Shown here piece after piece: positions 32,807 through 40,855 of a stretch of 64,000 bases of DNA. The first letter of the stretch is position 1. Each line of letters opens with the position of its first letter. Source of the DNA: Austwickia chelonae (lineage in GTDB: Bacteria; Actinomycetota; Actinomycetes; Actinomycetales; Dermatophilaceae); NCBI RefSeq assembly GCF_003391095.1, contig NZ_CP031447.1, positions 2,976,001-3,040,000 on the forward strand. Reading direction: 5' to 3'. The notes beneath the pieces are model-generated. The model saw nothing but the letters and a program-made list of their open reading frames with translations. It had not been told where the DNA came from and searched no databases. The position numbers were made by a program, and so were the translations under genes.

Positions 32807-34575
32807 GAGGTGGCTCCTGCCGTGCGTTCGAGGGAGGCCTCGGGCTGGGCGTCGCCGTCCTCGTCGGGGGTGGGCTCGGGAAGGGTGATCGTCCGGTCGG
32901 CGACGGCCCGCCAAGCCGGGGATGCGGTGCACACCAGGGTGATTCCTTCGGCGCGGAAGTCGCGTACGCTGCGGGCGACCTGGTTCTCGGTGACGGCGTC
33001 GACGGCGGTCGTCGGGTCGTCGAGCAGGAGGACGGCGGGGCGTCCGGCGAGGGCGCGGGCGAGGGCGACCCGTTGGCGTTGTCCGCCGGAGAGTCGACGG
33101 CCTGCTTCGCCGATCTGGGTGTGTCCGCCTTCGGGGAGGAGCGCGAGGACGTCGTCGAGGCCGGCGGCTGTCTGGGCTGCGCGGGTGTTGTCCGGGGTTC
33201 CGCGGCCGGCGGCGACGGCGTCGTCCAGGGTGTCGGGGAAGAGGTGGGTGTCGTGGGGTGCGACGTGGACGACGGTGCGGATGAGGTCGACGGGGCAGTC
33301 GGCGAGATCGGTGCCGGAGAAGGTGGCCCGGTCGTCCGGTCCTGGGGTCGCGGTGGAGGTGCCGCCGAGGAGGCGTCCGAGTTGGGCGTTCTGCTCAGGT
33401 GTCGCCTCGATCACGACGAGTTCCCCTTCTCCGAAGCGGTACTGACGGCCAGCGACCCACAGCGCCAGTTCCCCGTCCCGCTTCGTCTCCCCCTCAACCG
33501 GGACCTGAGCACCAAGTACGGTGCTCAGGTTCCGGTTGAGGGTGGGGCCTTGTTGGTCGTGGGGGGTGCGGAGGAGGGTCAGGACCCGTTCTGCTGAAGC
33601 CAGTCCTGCCGCCCAGAAGATGCCGACATTGCGTCCGAGCAGCGTCATCGGGCCGACCACCAGCTGGGTGAGAGCAACCACCGTGACCAGCTCACCGATC
33701 GTGAACTGCCCGTGCACCGTACGGTGAGCGGCGACTCCGGCGACAGCGACCACGAAGAGCCCCCCGGCCAAGGCGGTCGAACTCTCCATCACCGCCCGCG
33801 AACCATTGGCGCGCAATGCCGCATCCAGGGCAGACCGCGACGAGGTCTCGTACCGGCGGCGGGCCTCCGGCTCGGCACCCAGACCCTTCACGACCCGCAA
33901 GCCGCTGATCAGGTCGGCTGCCGTGCCCGCAGCAGCCGCAGCAGCGGCCTGCGCACCACGCAACCGGGCCGCCAACGGCCGCATCGCCCGGTCGGCGACC
34001 GCGACGGTGACCGCGGCACCGATCAGGACCCCGACGGCCAAGGGCCACCAGATGACCGCCAGCAGCACACCCACGGCGAACAGCGCGGCGATCTCCCCCA
34101 CCGGGAAGAACGAGATCAATTTGGTGCGGGCCACCGCCTGCACGTCACTACTGGCCACCGCGAGCAGATCCCCGGCGAGACGAGGACGCCCGCCGAAACC
34201 ACGCGCATCGAGGATGCGGTCGGTGGTCAAGGTGCGCAGCTCGTGCTCCACCTGGCCGTAACCGGCGAAAGCCAGCCGCGCCCCCATCCGGTAGCCGGTG
34301 GACAACACCACGAAAGCCATGCCGAGCACGCCCACATAGGTGAGGGTCCCGGCGAGATCCCCTGCGGCGACAGGACCGTCCAAGGCCCAGCCGATCAGCA
34401 GGGGAACGCACGCCTCACCGACCTGGTGGAGCACGGCCAGGACGGCGGCGAGCGCGGTACGCCGAGGATGAGCGGTCAGGACCTGCCGGAGCAGGCCTGC
34501 CGGGGTGGTGTCCTCGGTGATCTGCAGGGTGCGGTCGTCGATGCGGGAGTCATCGGGGACGCAGGTGATCGGCAC
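32803..34575 (-). CDS. Siderophore ABC half-transporter B with degenerate ATP site
   Basis: A 590-residue partner. Membrane domain about residues 25-320, with helices such as LIGWALDGPVAAGDLAGTLTYV and IAALFAVGVLLAVIWWPLAV. In the ATPase domain the Walker A region reads VVIEATPEQNAQLGRLLGG, lacking the GxxGxGKS/T loop and its Lys. The Walker B is RPAVLLLDDPTTAVD, and the switch region VCTASPAWRAV has no His. The signature LSGGQRQRVALARA is perfect. The domain therefore cannot bind ATP normally but can complete the site of partner A. A palindromic repeat lies in the linker at 33491-33542. GTG start 1 base after the upstream stop, with GGAGAG 8 bases before. Confidence 0.85.
   Translation of the reverse strand: MPITCVPDDSRIDDRTLQITEDTTPAGLLRQVLTAHPRRTALAAVLAVLHQVGEACVPLLIGWALDGPVAAGDLAGTLTYVGVLGMAFVVLSTGYRMGARLAFAGYGQVEHELRTLTTDRILDARGFGGRPRLAGDLLAVASSDVQAVARTKLISFFPVGEIAALFAVGVLLAVIWWPLAVGVLIGAAVTVAVADRAMRPLAARLRGAQAAAAAAAGTAADLISGLRVVKGLGAEPEARRRYETSSRSALDAALRANGSRAVMESSTALAGGLFVVAVAGVAAHRTVHGQFTIGELVTVVALTQLVVGPMTLLGRNVGIFWAAGLASAERVLTLLRTPHDQQGPTLNRNLSTVLGAQVPVEGETKRDGELALWVAGRQYRFGEGELVVIEATPEQNAQLGRLLGGTSTATPGPDDRATFSGTDLADCPVDLIRTVVHVAPHDTHLFPDTLDDAVAAGRGTPDNTRAAQTAAGLDDVLALLPEGGHTQIGEAGRRLSGGQRQRVALARALAGRPAVLLLDDPTTAVDAVTENQVARSVRDFRAEGITLVCTASPAWRAVADRTITLPEPTPDEDGDAQPEASLERTAGATS
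33491..33542. repeat. Palindromic repeat inside the ABC-B coding region
   Basis: ccctcaaccgg...ccggttgaggg forms an imperfect hairpin of about 23-base arms. Its 44-base core matches the palindrome at 60858-60903 at 37 of 44 positions by eye. Here it is in frame and encodes the linker (LNRNLSTVLGAQVPVE) between membrane and ATPase domains. It behaves like a dispersed palindromic element rather than a terminator. Confidence 0.6.
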
Positions 34576-34576
34576 G

Positions 34577-36409
34577 TCAGCTGCTCTCCGGGCCGGCGCG
34601 GAAGGTGACGGCGTGCTGTCCCCAGCCGACGGGGTCGAGGCCGGTGAGGGTGGTTCCGGTGACGGCGGCGAGCGCTTCGAGGTCGCTGCGGGTGGGCAGC
34701 GCGGCGCCGTGCAGGCAGAGCCTGCGCAGGTCGTCCTCGAGTTCGTGTTCGTCCGGCCTGGCCGGGTCGAGCAGCGGGGTGACCATGACGAGTCGCCCGG
34801 TGTTGCTGAGGAGTTCGCTGATCAAGGCGGGGAGGTCCTCGGCAGCGGTGGTGCCGGGCAGGTCGACGGCGACGACGGTGTCGGCCGGGGCCGGGAGCTG
34901 TCCGGGCCGGGGTGCCGCGGTGAAGGTGACGGCGGCCCTGCGGGCGGCGCTCATCTCGTCGCGGCAGCGGCGGAGCTGCCGGTCGTCACCGGTGACGGTG
35001 ACCGACAGGTCGGGGCGTTGCCGGATGATCTCGTCGGCGTAGACCCCGGCTCCCGGGCCGAGGACGGTGACCTGTTCGCCGTCCGTCAGGTCGAGGACGG
35101 GAGGCAGTGCCGGAGCGGTGAACCCGGCTTCCTGGGCGACCCGGTCGGCGTGGTCGTCGGCGATCTCGCCGTCGCCGGTGAGTTCGGCGACGATCGTCTG
35201 CCCGTCCTGGGAGGCGCATTCGCCGGTGTGCAGCCCGGCGAGGAGGCCGATGAAGGCGAGATCCCGGCGGGCGGCGGCTCCGGTGAGGGAGGCGACCATG
35301 TGGGAGTCGGGGTCGGAGAGTTCGTTGCCCAGCGGGGTCAGGTGCAGGAATCCTTCGTCGTCGAGTCGCAGGTATTCCAGGGCGCCGAGGTAGCGGACCA
35401 GGCGGGCGAGTCGTTCGGCGGGGACGCCGGTGCGTCCGGCGAGGTCGGGCAGGTTGTCGACGCCTTCGTCGATGGCGGCGAACAGGTCGATCTCGCAGGC
35501 GGCGCGGATCGCGAAGGCCGGGGCGAGTTCGGTCGTCTCGTGGATGACGGCGGTCGGGCGGGGCCCGGTGGCTTCGACGTCGATGGTCGAGGGGTCGTCG
35601 CCCATGGTGACGACGGGACGTTCCTTCCAGTAGCCGGTGATCTCGACGTCGCTCCTGGGGAGTCCGCAGTCGTGGGTGAACCAGCGGCGCAGCGGTTTGA
35701 TCCGTCCGGCTTCCCCGGCGACCCACACGTACGGGGTGCCTTCGCCGAGGGGGCATTCCTGGGTGGTCCGGATGAAGTCGCCGCCTTCGGCGCGTACCAC
35801 CCAGGTGGTACGGGCGTCGGCCTGGGTGGCCAGTGGGACGATGTGGTCGGTCTCGGCGACTTCGACGACGGCCTGCACGGGAAAGCCTGCGGGGAGTTCT
35901 TCCAGGCAGCGGGCGATGGCGGGCAGTGCCGTCTCGTCGCCGGCGACGAGGAGGCTGTCGGCGTGGGTGGGCAGTGCCGAGGAGGCCTTGGGTCCGGCGA
36001 CGTGGACGGTTTGTCCGGGGCGGGCGCGCCCGGCCCAGGTCGAGGCGAGTCCGGCGATGTGTTGGGCGAAGTCGACGACGAGCTGTCCGGTCTCGGTGTC
36101 GAAGCTGCGCACCGTGTAGGTGCGGGCCAGGGAGATGGTGCGTTCGTCCCAGTCGAGGCGACCGTCGGGCAGGGGCTCGGGTGCGACGGCTTCCCCGGTG
36201 GCGGGGTCGGGGACGATGATCTTCACGTCGTCGTCGAAACCGTTGCTGACCAGCGCGGGGACGGCGACGCCATTCCGTTCGTGAGCGTGGAGTCCGGGGC
36301 CGCCCAGGACGACCCGGCGCATGCCGGGGCTGAGGTCGTAGGCGTCGATCACCTGGAGTTCCCGGACGGTGATGGGGTAGACGGTCCGGTCGCGGCTGGT
36401 GCGGGGCAT
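34577..36409 (-). CDS. Siderophore-interacting FAD reductase fused to a methyltransferase-like domain
   Basis: A 610-residue two-part protein. Residues about 1-280 are a siderophore-interacting protein (ViuB/YqjH type) that reduces ferric siderophore in the cytoplasm. Landmarks are SPGMRRVVLGGPGL, the FAD motif RTYTVRSFD, LLVAGDETALPAIARCLEEL and VWVAGEAGRIKPLRRWF..GYWKER. Residues about 310-605 resemble a plant-type/acylserotonin O-methyltransferase: a dimerisation winged helix (DLAGRTGVPAERLARLVRYL, EYLRLDDEGFLHLTPLGNEL), then a Rossmann part with VTVLGPGAGVYADEI in place of the usual DxGGGxG. The degenerate SAM loop makes catalysis doubtful. It is co-transcribed with the ABC pair. Confidence 0.85.
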   Translation of the reverse strand: MPRTSRDRTVYPITVRELQVIDAYDLSPGMRRVVLGGPGLHAHERNGVAVPALVSNGFDDDVKIIVPDPATGEAVAPEPLPDGRLDWDERTISLARTYTVRSFDTETGQLVVDFAQHIAGLASTWAGRARPGQTVHVAGPKASSALPTHADSLLVAGDETALPAIARCLEELPAGFPVQAVVEVAETDHIVPLATQADARTTWVVRAEGGDFIRTTQECPLGEGTPYVWVAGEAGRIKPLRRWFTHDCGLPRSDVEITGYWKERPVVTMGDDPSTIDVEATGPRPTAVIHETTELAPAFAIRAACEIDLFAAIDEGVDNLPDLAGRTGVPAERLARLVRYLGALEYLRLDDEGFLHLTPLGNELSDPDSHMVASLTGAAARRDLAFIGLLAGLHTGECASQDGQTIVAELTGDGEIADDHADRVAQEAGFTAPALPPVLDLTDGEQVTVLGPGAGVYADEIIRQRPDLSVTVTGDDRQLRRCRDEMSAARRAAVTFTAAPRPGQLPAPADTVVAVDLPGTTAAEDLPALISELLSNTGRLVMVTPLLDPARPDEHELEDDLRRLCLHGAALPTRSDLEALAAVTGTTLTGLDPVGWGQHAVTFRAGPESS

Positions 36410-36434
36410 GGGCTCCTCGTTCGTGGCGATGTGG

Positions 36435-36470
36435 AGCCCGGCCGTCAGGGGCAGACCTGACGGCCGGGCT
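36435..36470 (-). terminator. Hairpin between hydroxylase and reductase genes
   Basis: agcccggccgtcagg and cctgacggccgggct form a 15-base perfect stem around a 6-base loop, 22 bases after the hydroxylase stop. It probably attenuates read-through into the reductase and ABC genes or marks the end of the biosynthetic transcript. Confidence 0.7.
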
Positions 36471-36491
36471 GGTTGTGGGGAGTCTGGTGTT

Positions 36492-37754
36492 TCAGGCGCT
36501 GGCGCGCTCCTGACCTGCTCGGGCGGCCAGGATGCTGTCGAGGATCTCGCTGCTGCGCAGGGCGAGGTTCGACAGCAGCGCCGAGGTCAGTCCGTGGGTG
36601 TGTTCCACCCCGCCGTTGAGGTACACGGAAGGAAGCGCGTCTTCGACAGGGGCCCAACGATAGTCGCGGAGTACGGCGGGGAGCCCGTTGTCGTGGCGGT
36701 ACCAGCGGGCGCTGTTGCCGAAGAGGTCGGCGGGGTCGGCGCCACGGTAGCCGGTGGCCATGACGACGGCGTCGGCCCGCAGGGTCTCTTCTCGTCCGTT
36801 CATCAGGTCGCGGACGGTGAGGGTGACGCCGTCGGCGTCCTCGGTGCAGTCGACGGCTTCGGTGCAGTTGTGGATGTGCAGGCGGGGTCGGCCGGTGACG
36901 AGTTCTTCGTAGGCGCGGGTGTAGAGGTCTTCGATGAGGACGGGGTCGACGGCGGAGTAGTTGGTGCCCCGGTGGTAGCGGTACATGCGTTCGCGGACCT
37001 GCGGGTCGGCGCCGTGCCAGCGGTCGACCATGTCGGGGTCGAAGATGCGGTTGGCGAACGGCGAGTCGTCGGCGGGGGTGTAGCCGACCTTGCCGAAGAC
37101 GGCGTGGATGGTGCGTTCGGGGCAGGTGTCGTGCAGGTGCTGGGCGGCTTCGGCGGCGGACTGCCCGGAGCCGATCACGACGGCCGTGCGGATCTTGCCC
37201 GGTGCGGCGTCCAGGGAGGTGAGCAGGTCGTGGGTGTGGAAGACCCGGTCGGAGGCGTCGGCCCAGACGGGCATGATCGGGACGAGCCCGGGGGCGTGGA
37301 CGAGGCTGCGCCCGTGGAAGGTGGCGCCGTCGGCGGTGGTGACGGTGACCTGGTTGCCGGCCCGGTCGACCTCGACGCCGGTGACGGTACTCCCGTAGCG
37401 GGCGACGTCCTCGACGTGTTTCGCGGCCCAGGTGAGATAGTCGGCGAATTCCTGACGGGTGGGGAAGAAGCTCTGTTTGTTGACGAAGTCCGGAAGCCGT
37501 CCGGCCTGGTGGACATAGGTCAGGAAGGACAGCGGGTGGGCCGGGTCGCGGTAGGTGACGAGGTCTTTCAGGAAGGAGATCTGCATGGTGGTCCCGGGGA
37601 GCATCATGCCGGGATGCCAGGTGAAGTGGTCGCGTTTCTCGAGGAAGATCGCCGTGATCCTACGATCGGCGGGGGCTTCGCGGTTGTGGTCTGCGAGGGC
37701 GATGGCCAGGGCGATATTGGCGGGGCCGAAGCCGATGCCGATGATGTCGTACAC
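36492..37754 (-). CDS. L-ornithine N5-monooxygenase
   Basis: A 420-residue flavin monooxygenase of the SidA/PvdA/IucD family that N-hydroxylates ornithine (or lysine) to make the hydroxamate precursor of a siderophore. FAD motif GIGFGPANIALAIALAD at about residues 6-22; substrate and FAD region WHPGMMLPGTTMQISFLKDL; NADPH motif VVIGSGQSAAEAAQHL; C-terminal ATGYR motif at about 343 and LNGGVEHTHGLTSALLSNLA. Ornithine rather than lysine is preferred because the last NRPS A domain carries an N-hydroxyornithine-type code. GTG start with GAAGAGG 6 bases upstream, and an iron box 46 bases upstream. Confidence 0.93.
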   Translation of the reverse strand: MYDIIGIGFGPANIALAIALADHNREAPADRRITAIFLEKRDHFTWHPGMMLPGTTMQISFLKDLVTYRDPAHPLSFLTYVHQAGRLPDFVNKQSFFPTRQEFADYLTWAAKHVEDVARYGSTVTGVEVDRAGNQVTVTTADGATFHGRSLVHAPGLVPIMPVWADASDRVFHTHDLLTSLDAAPGKIRTAVVIGSGQSAAEAAQHLHDTCPERTIHAVFGKVGYTPADDSPFANRIFDPDMVDRWHGADPQVRERMYRYHRGTNYSAVDPVLIEDLYTRAYEELVTGRPRLHIHNCTEAVDCTEDADGVTLTVRDLMNGREETLRADAVVMATGYRGADPADLFGNSARWYRHDNGLPAVLRDYRWAPVEDALPSVYLNGGVEHTHGLTSALLSNLALRSSEILDSILAARAGQERASA

Positions 37755-37799
37755 GAGAAGCCTCTTCGGTGTTGTGTCGTACCAGGGAGAACCAGCTAC

Positions 37800-37818
37800 T
37801 TAGGTAAGGCTAACCTCA
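37800..37818 (-). promoter_or_regulatory. DtxR/IdeR iron box before the hydroxylase
   Basis: TTAGGTAAGGCTAACCTCA matches the 19-base IdeR consensus TWAGGTWAGSCTWACCTWA at 18 of 19 positions. It overlaps the stop codon of the adenylating-enzyme gene and sits 46 bases before the hydroxylase start, giving that gene and those below an iron-repressed promoter of their own. Confidence 0.85.
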
Positions 37819-39489
37819 TTTTTGCGCTAAGGGGAGTTCGGAATCCTCACGCAATCCACGCTTACTGACCTTTCCCACCCCCGTCTGCGGAAATTCCCGC
37901 ACCAGATGCACCACATCCGGAATCGCGAAGGACGCCAACCCCCGCGCCCGCAAGAACTGCCGCAGACCCCGCGCATCCGGAACATCCGCCGCCTCCGGAT
38001 CACGCACGATCACATAAGCGCACACCCGCTCCCCCAACACCTCGTCCGGCAGACCCACCACCGACACGTCGTGCACCGCCGGATGCGCCAACAACTCGTT
38101 CTCCACCGCCTCCGGAGCAACCTTCTCCCCGCCACGGTTGATCTGATCCTTCGCCCGGCCGACCACCACCAGATGACCCGACGGCAACTGCCGCACCACA
38201 TCCCCCGTCCGATAAAAACCCTCCGCCGTGAACGAACGCGCATCGTGCTCCGGCGCCCGGTGATAACGACGAATCGTGTACGGACCCCGCGTCAACAAAT
38301 GCCCCGGCTCCCCCGAAGCCACCGGAACATCCGCATCATCGACCACCAGCACCTCGTCCCACGACGACTGCGGACACCCCTGCGTCGACAACACCAACTC
38401 CGGGTCGTCGTCGAACCGGGTGTAATTCACCAGGCCCTCGGCCATCCCGAAAACCTGCTGCAAAGCGCAACCCAACTCCGGGACCACCCGACAGGCCACC
38501 GACTCGCTCAACTTCGCGCCACCGACCCACAACACCCGCAAAGAAGACAACTCCGACCGCTCCCGCAGCGGCGAATTCAACCAGGCCAACAACAACGGCG
38601 GCACCAGCGCCACCGCCGTCACCCCCTGCGCCTCGATCAACGGCAGACAGGTCGACGGGCTCGGATCCGCCGCCAGGACCACCTGCGCGCCCACCATGAA
38701 CGCCCCCAGGATCCCCGGCGAACTCATCGTGAAATTGTGCGACGCCGGCAACACCACCAACATCACGTCGTCCCCGGTCAACGCCGTCACCTCGACACTG
38801 GCCCGCACCGAGTACACATACTCCGCATGCGTCCGCGGAATCAGCTTCGGCACCCCCGTCGTCCCACCGGACAACTGGAAGAACGCCAAGGACAACGCCG
38901 ACACCTCGGCCCGCGCCACCGGAGCACACCCCGACGCCACCGACCACGGATCCTCCGCCCGATCCGCGACCAACACCACCTCCACCTCGGGAAACTCCGC
39001 ACGCACCATCGACGGCACCGCCGCGAACCGCTCCCCCGGACGATCCGGACCCACGTACGCCCGCGCCGGAGCCAGACCCACGAAATGCCGCACCTCCGCC
39101 GCACCGTGCGCCGCCAGAGCGAACACCGGCACCGCCCCCAACCGGTGCACCGCGAAGACCGTCTCCACGAAAGCCACCGAATTCGGCAGATGAACCACCA
39201 CGGCGTCCCCGACACCGACCCCCCGCGCCGCCAACACCCGCGCCGCCCGATCGACCGCCGCATCCAACTGCGCATAGGTCGCCCGGCGGTACCGGTCGCT
39301 CACCGCAGGACGATCCGGCCACCGACGGGCCGCCTCCGCCAACAGGTCGTCCAGCGTGTCCTCGGTCCACAGGCCCTCACGTCGATAACGGTCCACCAGC
39401 TCCGCAGGGAACCCCGACACGGTGTGCCCCTCCGGAACACCCCCATCCGGACCCACCGTGGGCTCGACCTTCGACGACGACATGGACAC
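37816..39489 (-). CDS. dhbE: Aryl-acid adenylating enzyme (2,3-dihydroxybenzoate/salicylate-AMP ligase)
   Basis: A 557-residue stand-alone adenylation enzyme of the EntE/DhbE/MbtA group. It activates 2,3-dihydroxybenzoate (or salicylate) and loads it on an aryl carrier protein, here that at 54608. A3 motif FQLSGGTTGVPKLIPRTH, aryl-acid-pocket segment LPASHNFTMSSPG, FGMAEGLVNYTRFDDD, and A8/A10 regions FYRTGDVVRQLPSGHL and QTGVGKVSKRGLRE are all present. The His-Asn pair of DHB enzymes is kept. The start is GTG 39489 (GGAG 5 bases upstream) or the ATG two codons later. Genes making the aryl acid (entABC type) are not in the window. Confidence 0.92.
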   Translation of the reverse strand: MSMSSSKVEPTVGPDGGVPEGHTVSGFPAELVDRYRREGLWTEDTLDDLLAEAARRWPDRPAVSDRYRRATYAQLDAAVDRAARVLAARGVGVGDAVVVHLPNSVAFVETVFAVHRLGAVPVFALAAHGAAEVRHFVGLAPARAYVGPDRPGERFAAVPSMVRAEFPEVEVVLVADRAEDPWSVASGCAPVARAEVSALSLAFFQLSGGTTGVPKLIPRTHAEYVYSVRASVEVTALTGDDVMLVVLPASHNFTMSSPGILGAFMVGAQVVLAADPSPSTCLPLIEAQGVTAVALVPPLLLAWLNSPLRERSELSSLRVLWVGGAKLSESVACRVVPELGCALQQVFGMAEGLVNYTRFDDDPELVLSTQGCPQSSWDEVLVVDDADVPVASGEPGHLLTRGPYTIRRYHRAPEHDARSFTAEGFYRTGDVVRQLPSGHLVVVGRAKDQINRGGEKVAPEAVENELLAHPAVHDVSVVGLPDEVLGERVCAYVIVRDPEAADVPDARGLRQFLRARGLASFAIPDVVHLVREFPQTGVGKVSKRGLREDSELPLAQK

Positions 39490-39574
39490 AGCACTCCTTC
39501 AGAAGAGGACGACAAGAACAGGACGGACACGCCGCCACCACCGACGAGGACGCCCCCGCCCGGACACACCGCCG

Positions 39575-39604
39575 GGGTGGCCCCTCAGATCAGAGGGGCC
39601 ACCC
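39575..39604 (-). terminator. Hairpin after the MbtH-like gene
   Basis: gggtggcccctc and gaggggccaccc form a 12-base perfect stem with a 6-base loop, 8 bases after the mbtH stop and before the adenylating-enzyme gene. It probably ends or attenuates the NRPS transcript. Confidence 0.7.
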
Positions 39605-39612
39605 GCGACAGA

Positions 39613-39819
39613 TCAGCGGATCGACAACGGGCGCATGTCGACCCACGTACGTTCCACGAACTCGCAGCACTCGGCCCGCGACGCCCCCTCAGGCGCGCCG
39701 AAGACGACCCGCCAGCCCCCGGGCAACTCCCGGAACACCGGCCACAAGGAATACTGCTCCTCCTCATTGACGAGTACGAAGAACCGGCCGGACTCGTCGT
39801 CGAACGGATTGGTCGACAT
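39613..39819 (-). CDS. mbtH: MbtH-like NRPS chaperone
   Basis: A 68-residue MbtH protein, which binds and activates NRPS adenylation domains. Family residues are in place: NPFDDESGRFFVLVNEEEQY, SLWPVF, PGGWRVVFG, and the C-terminal CEFVERTWVDMRPLS with the conserved Trp. Compared with most members the central segment has an extra Ala/Glu-rich turn with two adjacent Cys (AECCEF). AAGGAG lies 8 bases before the ATG. It follows the NRPS and lipoprotein genes, the usual position in siderophore operons. Confidence 0.95.
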   Translation of the reverse strand: MSTNPFDDESGRFFVLVNEEEQYSLWPVFRELPGGWRVVFGAPEGASRAECCEFVERTWVDMRPLSIR

Positions 39820-39853
39820 CAGGTCACTCCTTAACTGACGGTGTGGACGACGC

Positions 39854-40855
39854 TCAGGAGAACGTCTTCTCGAGCAGATCCAGCGTCTGCAATGCGCTGT
39901 CGTAATCAGGTCGGTAACTCGTCGCCGGGAACTCGTTCACCTTCTTGCCAGTGAACGACGGCAACTGCGAATAGACCGGGTCTGCCTGTAGCTCAGCCAA
40001 CTTCGGACCACCTACCGGGATCACGAAGGTATTCGGCGCATCGGCCACCTTCGGCAGCAACTCCTTGCTGACATTGAACGAGTCCCCCGACCCGTACAAC
40101 TTCGGCTTGTCGGCCTTCTCATGGACGTCATCCATGTCGAAGCCAACCTCCTTCAACAACGACGGAAGCGCCGCCGTCGAAGGCACCAGACTCGGCTCCT
40201 TCGTCTGCAAGGAGAGCATCACCGCGGTCTTGCCCTCAGGCACCTTGATCTTGCCCTTCACCTCGGCGACCCGCTTCGTGTACGCCTCGATGAGCTCGTC
40301 GGCCTTCTTCGTGCGCCCGGCCGCATCGGCGACCATCCGCAACTGTTCCTTCCAGTCGGTCACCGACGTCGGCACCAGCACCGTCGGAGCGATCGCCTTC
40401 AGGTCGTCATACCGCTTGTCGGCCTGCACCGCAGAGATCCCCTGACCACCGCCGATGATCAGATCCGGCTTCGCTGCCGCCACCGCCTCGATGCTCAGCT
40501 CCTCGCCGCCGGGCAGCGCCTTCGTCCCCTGCTTCGTCGCCGGGTCGGCCCACGAAGGCGGGAACTCCCCCTTCAGGTCGGTGACCCCCAACACCCGGGT
40601 GTCCGTCGCCGCGACCGGCGCCTCCAACCGGAAGGCATAACCCGCCAAACCACCGGTCAGAACCACGATCCGCTTGGGCTCCTTCGGCACCTGGATGTCA
40701 CCCTTGGCACTCTTCACCGTGCGTTTCTCATCACCGGAACCAGCCGTCCCCTCGGACCTGCCCTGGGTGCACCCCGACAGGACAACCGCTGCCGCAAGGC
40801 ACGACGCGGTCAACGGAACGGCGCGTGGTCGTCGCTTCATGCTGGGAAAGGTCAC
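39854..40855 (-). CDS. Siderophore-binding lipoprotein (ABC)
   Basis: A 333-residue FepB/FhuD-type binding lipoprotein. Signal peptide and lipobox VVLSGC (Cys at about residue 25). Then the class III binding fold: [40 protein letters not shown], a long connecting helix, and a second lobe with [17 protein letters not shown]. The GTG at 40855 overlaps the NRPS stop by GTGA and has GAGGAG 7 bases upstream; this is better supported than the ATG at 40840. No permease gene follows, so it likely feeds the permeases at 10.5-12.6 kb or hands ferric siderophore to the IrtAB-like pair. Confidence 0.9.
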   Translation of the reverse strand: MTFPSMKRRPRAVPLTASCLAAAVVLSGCTQGRSEGTAGSGDEKRTVKSAKGDIQVPKEPKRIVVLTGGLAGYAFRLEAPVAATDTRVLGVTDLKGEFPPSWADPATKQGTKALPGGEELSIEAVAAAKPDLIIGGGQGISAVQADKRYDDLKAIAPTVLVPTSVTDWKEQLRMVADAAGRTKKADELIEAYTKRVAEVKGKIKVPEGKTAVMLSLQTKEPSLVPSTAALPSLLKEVGFDMDDVHEKADKPKLYGSGDSFNVSKELLPKVADAPNTFVIPVGGPKLAELQADPVYSQLPSFTGKKVNEFPATSYRPDYDSALQTLDLLEKTFS

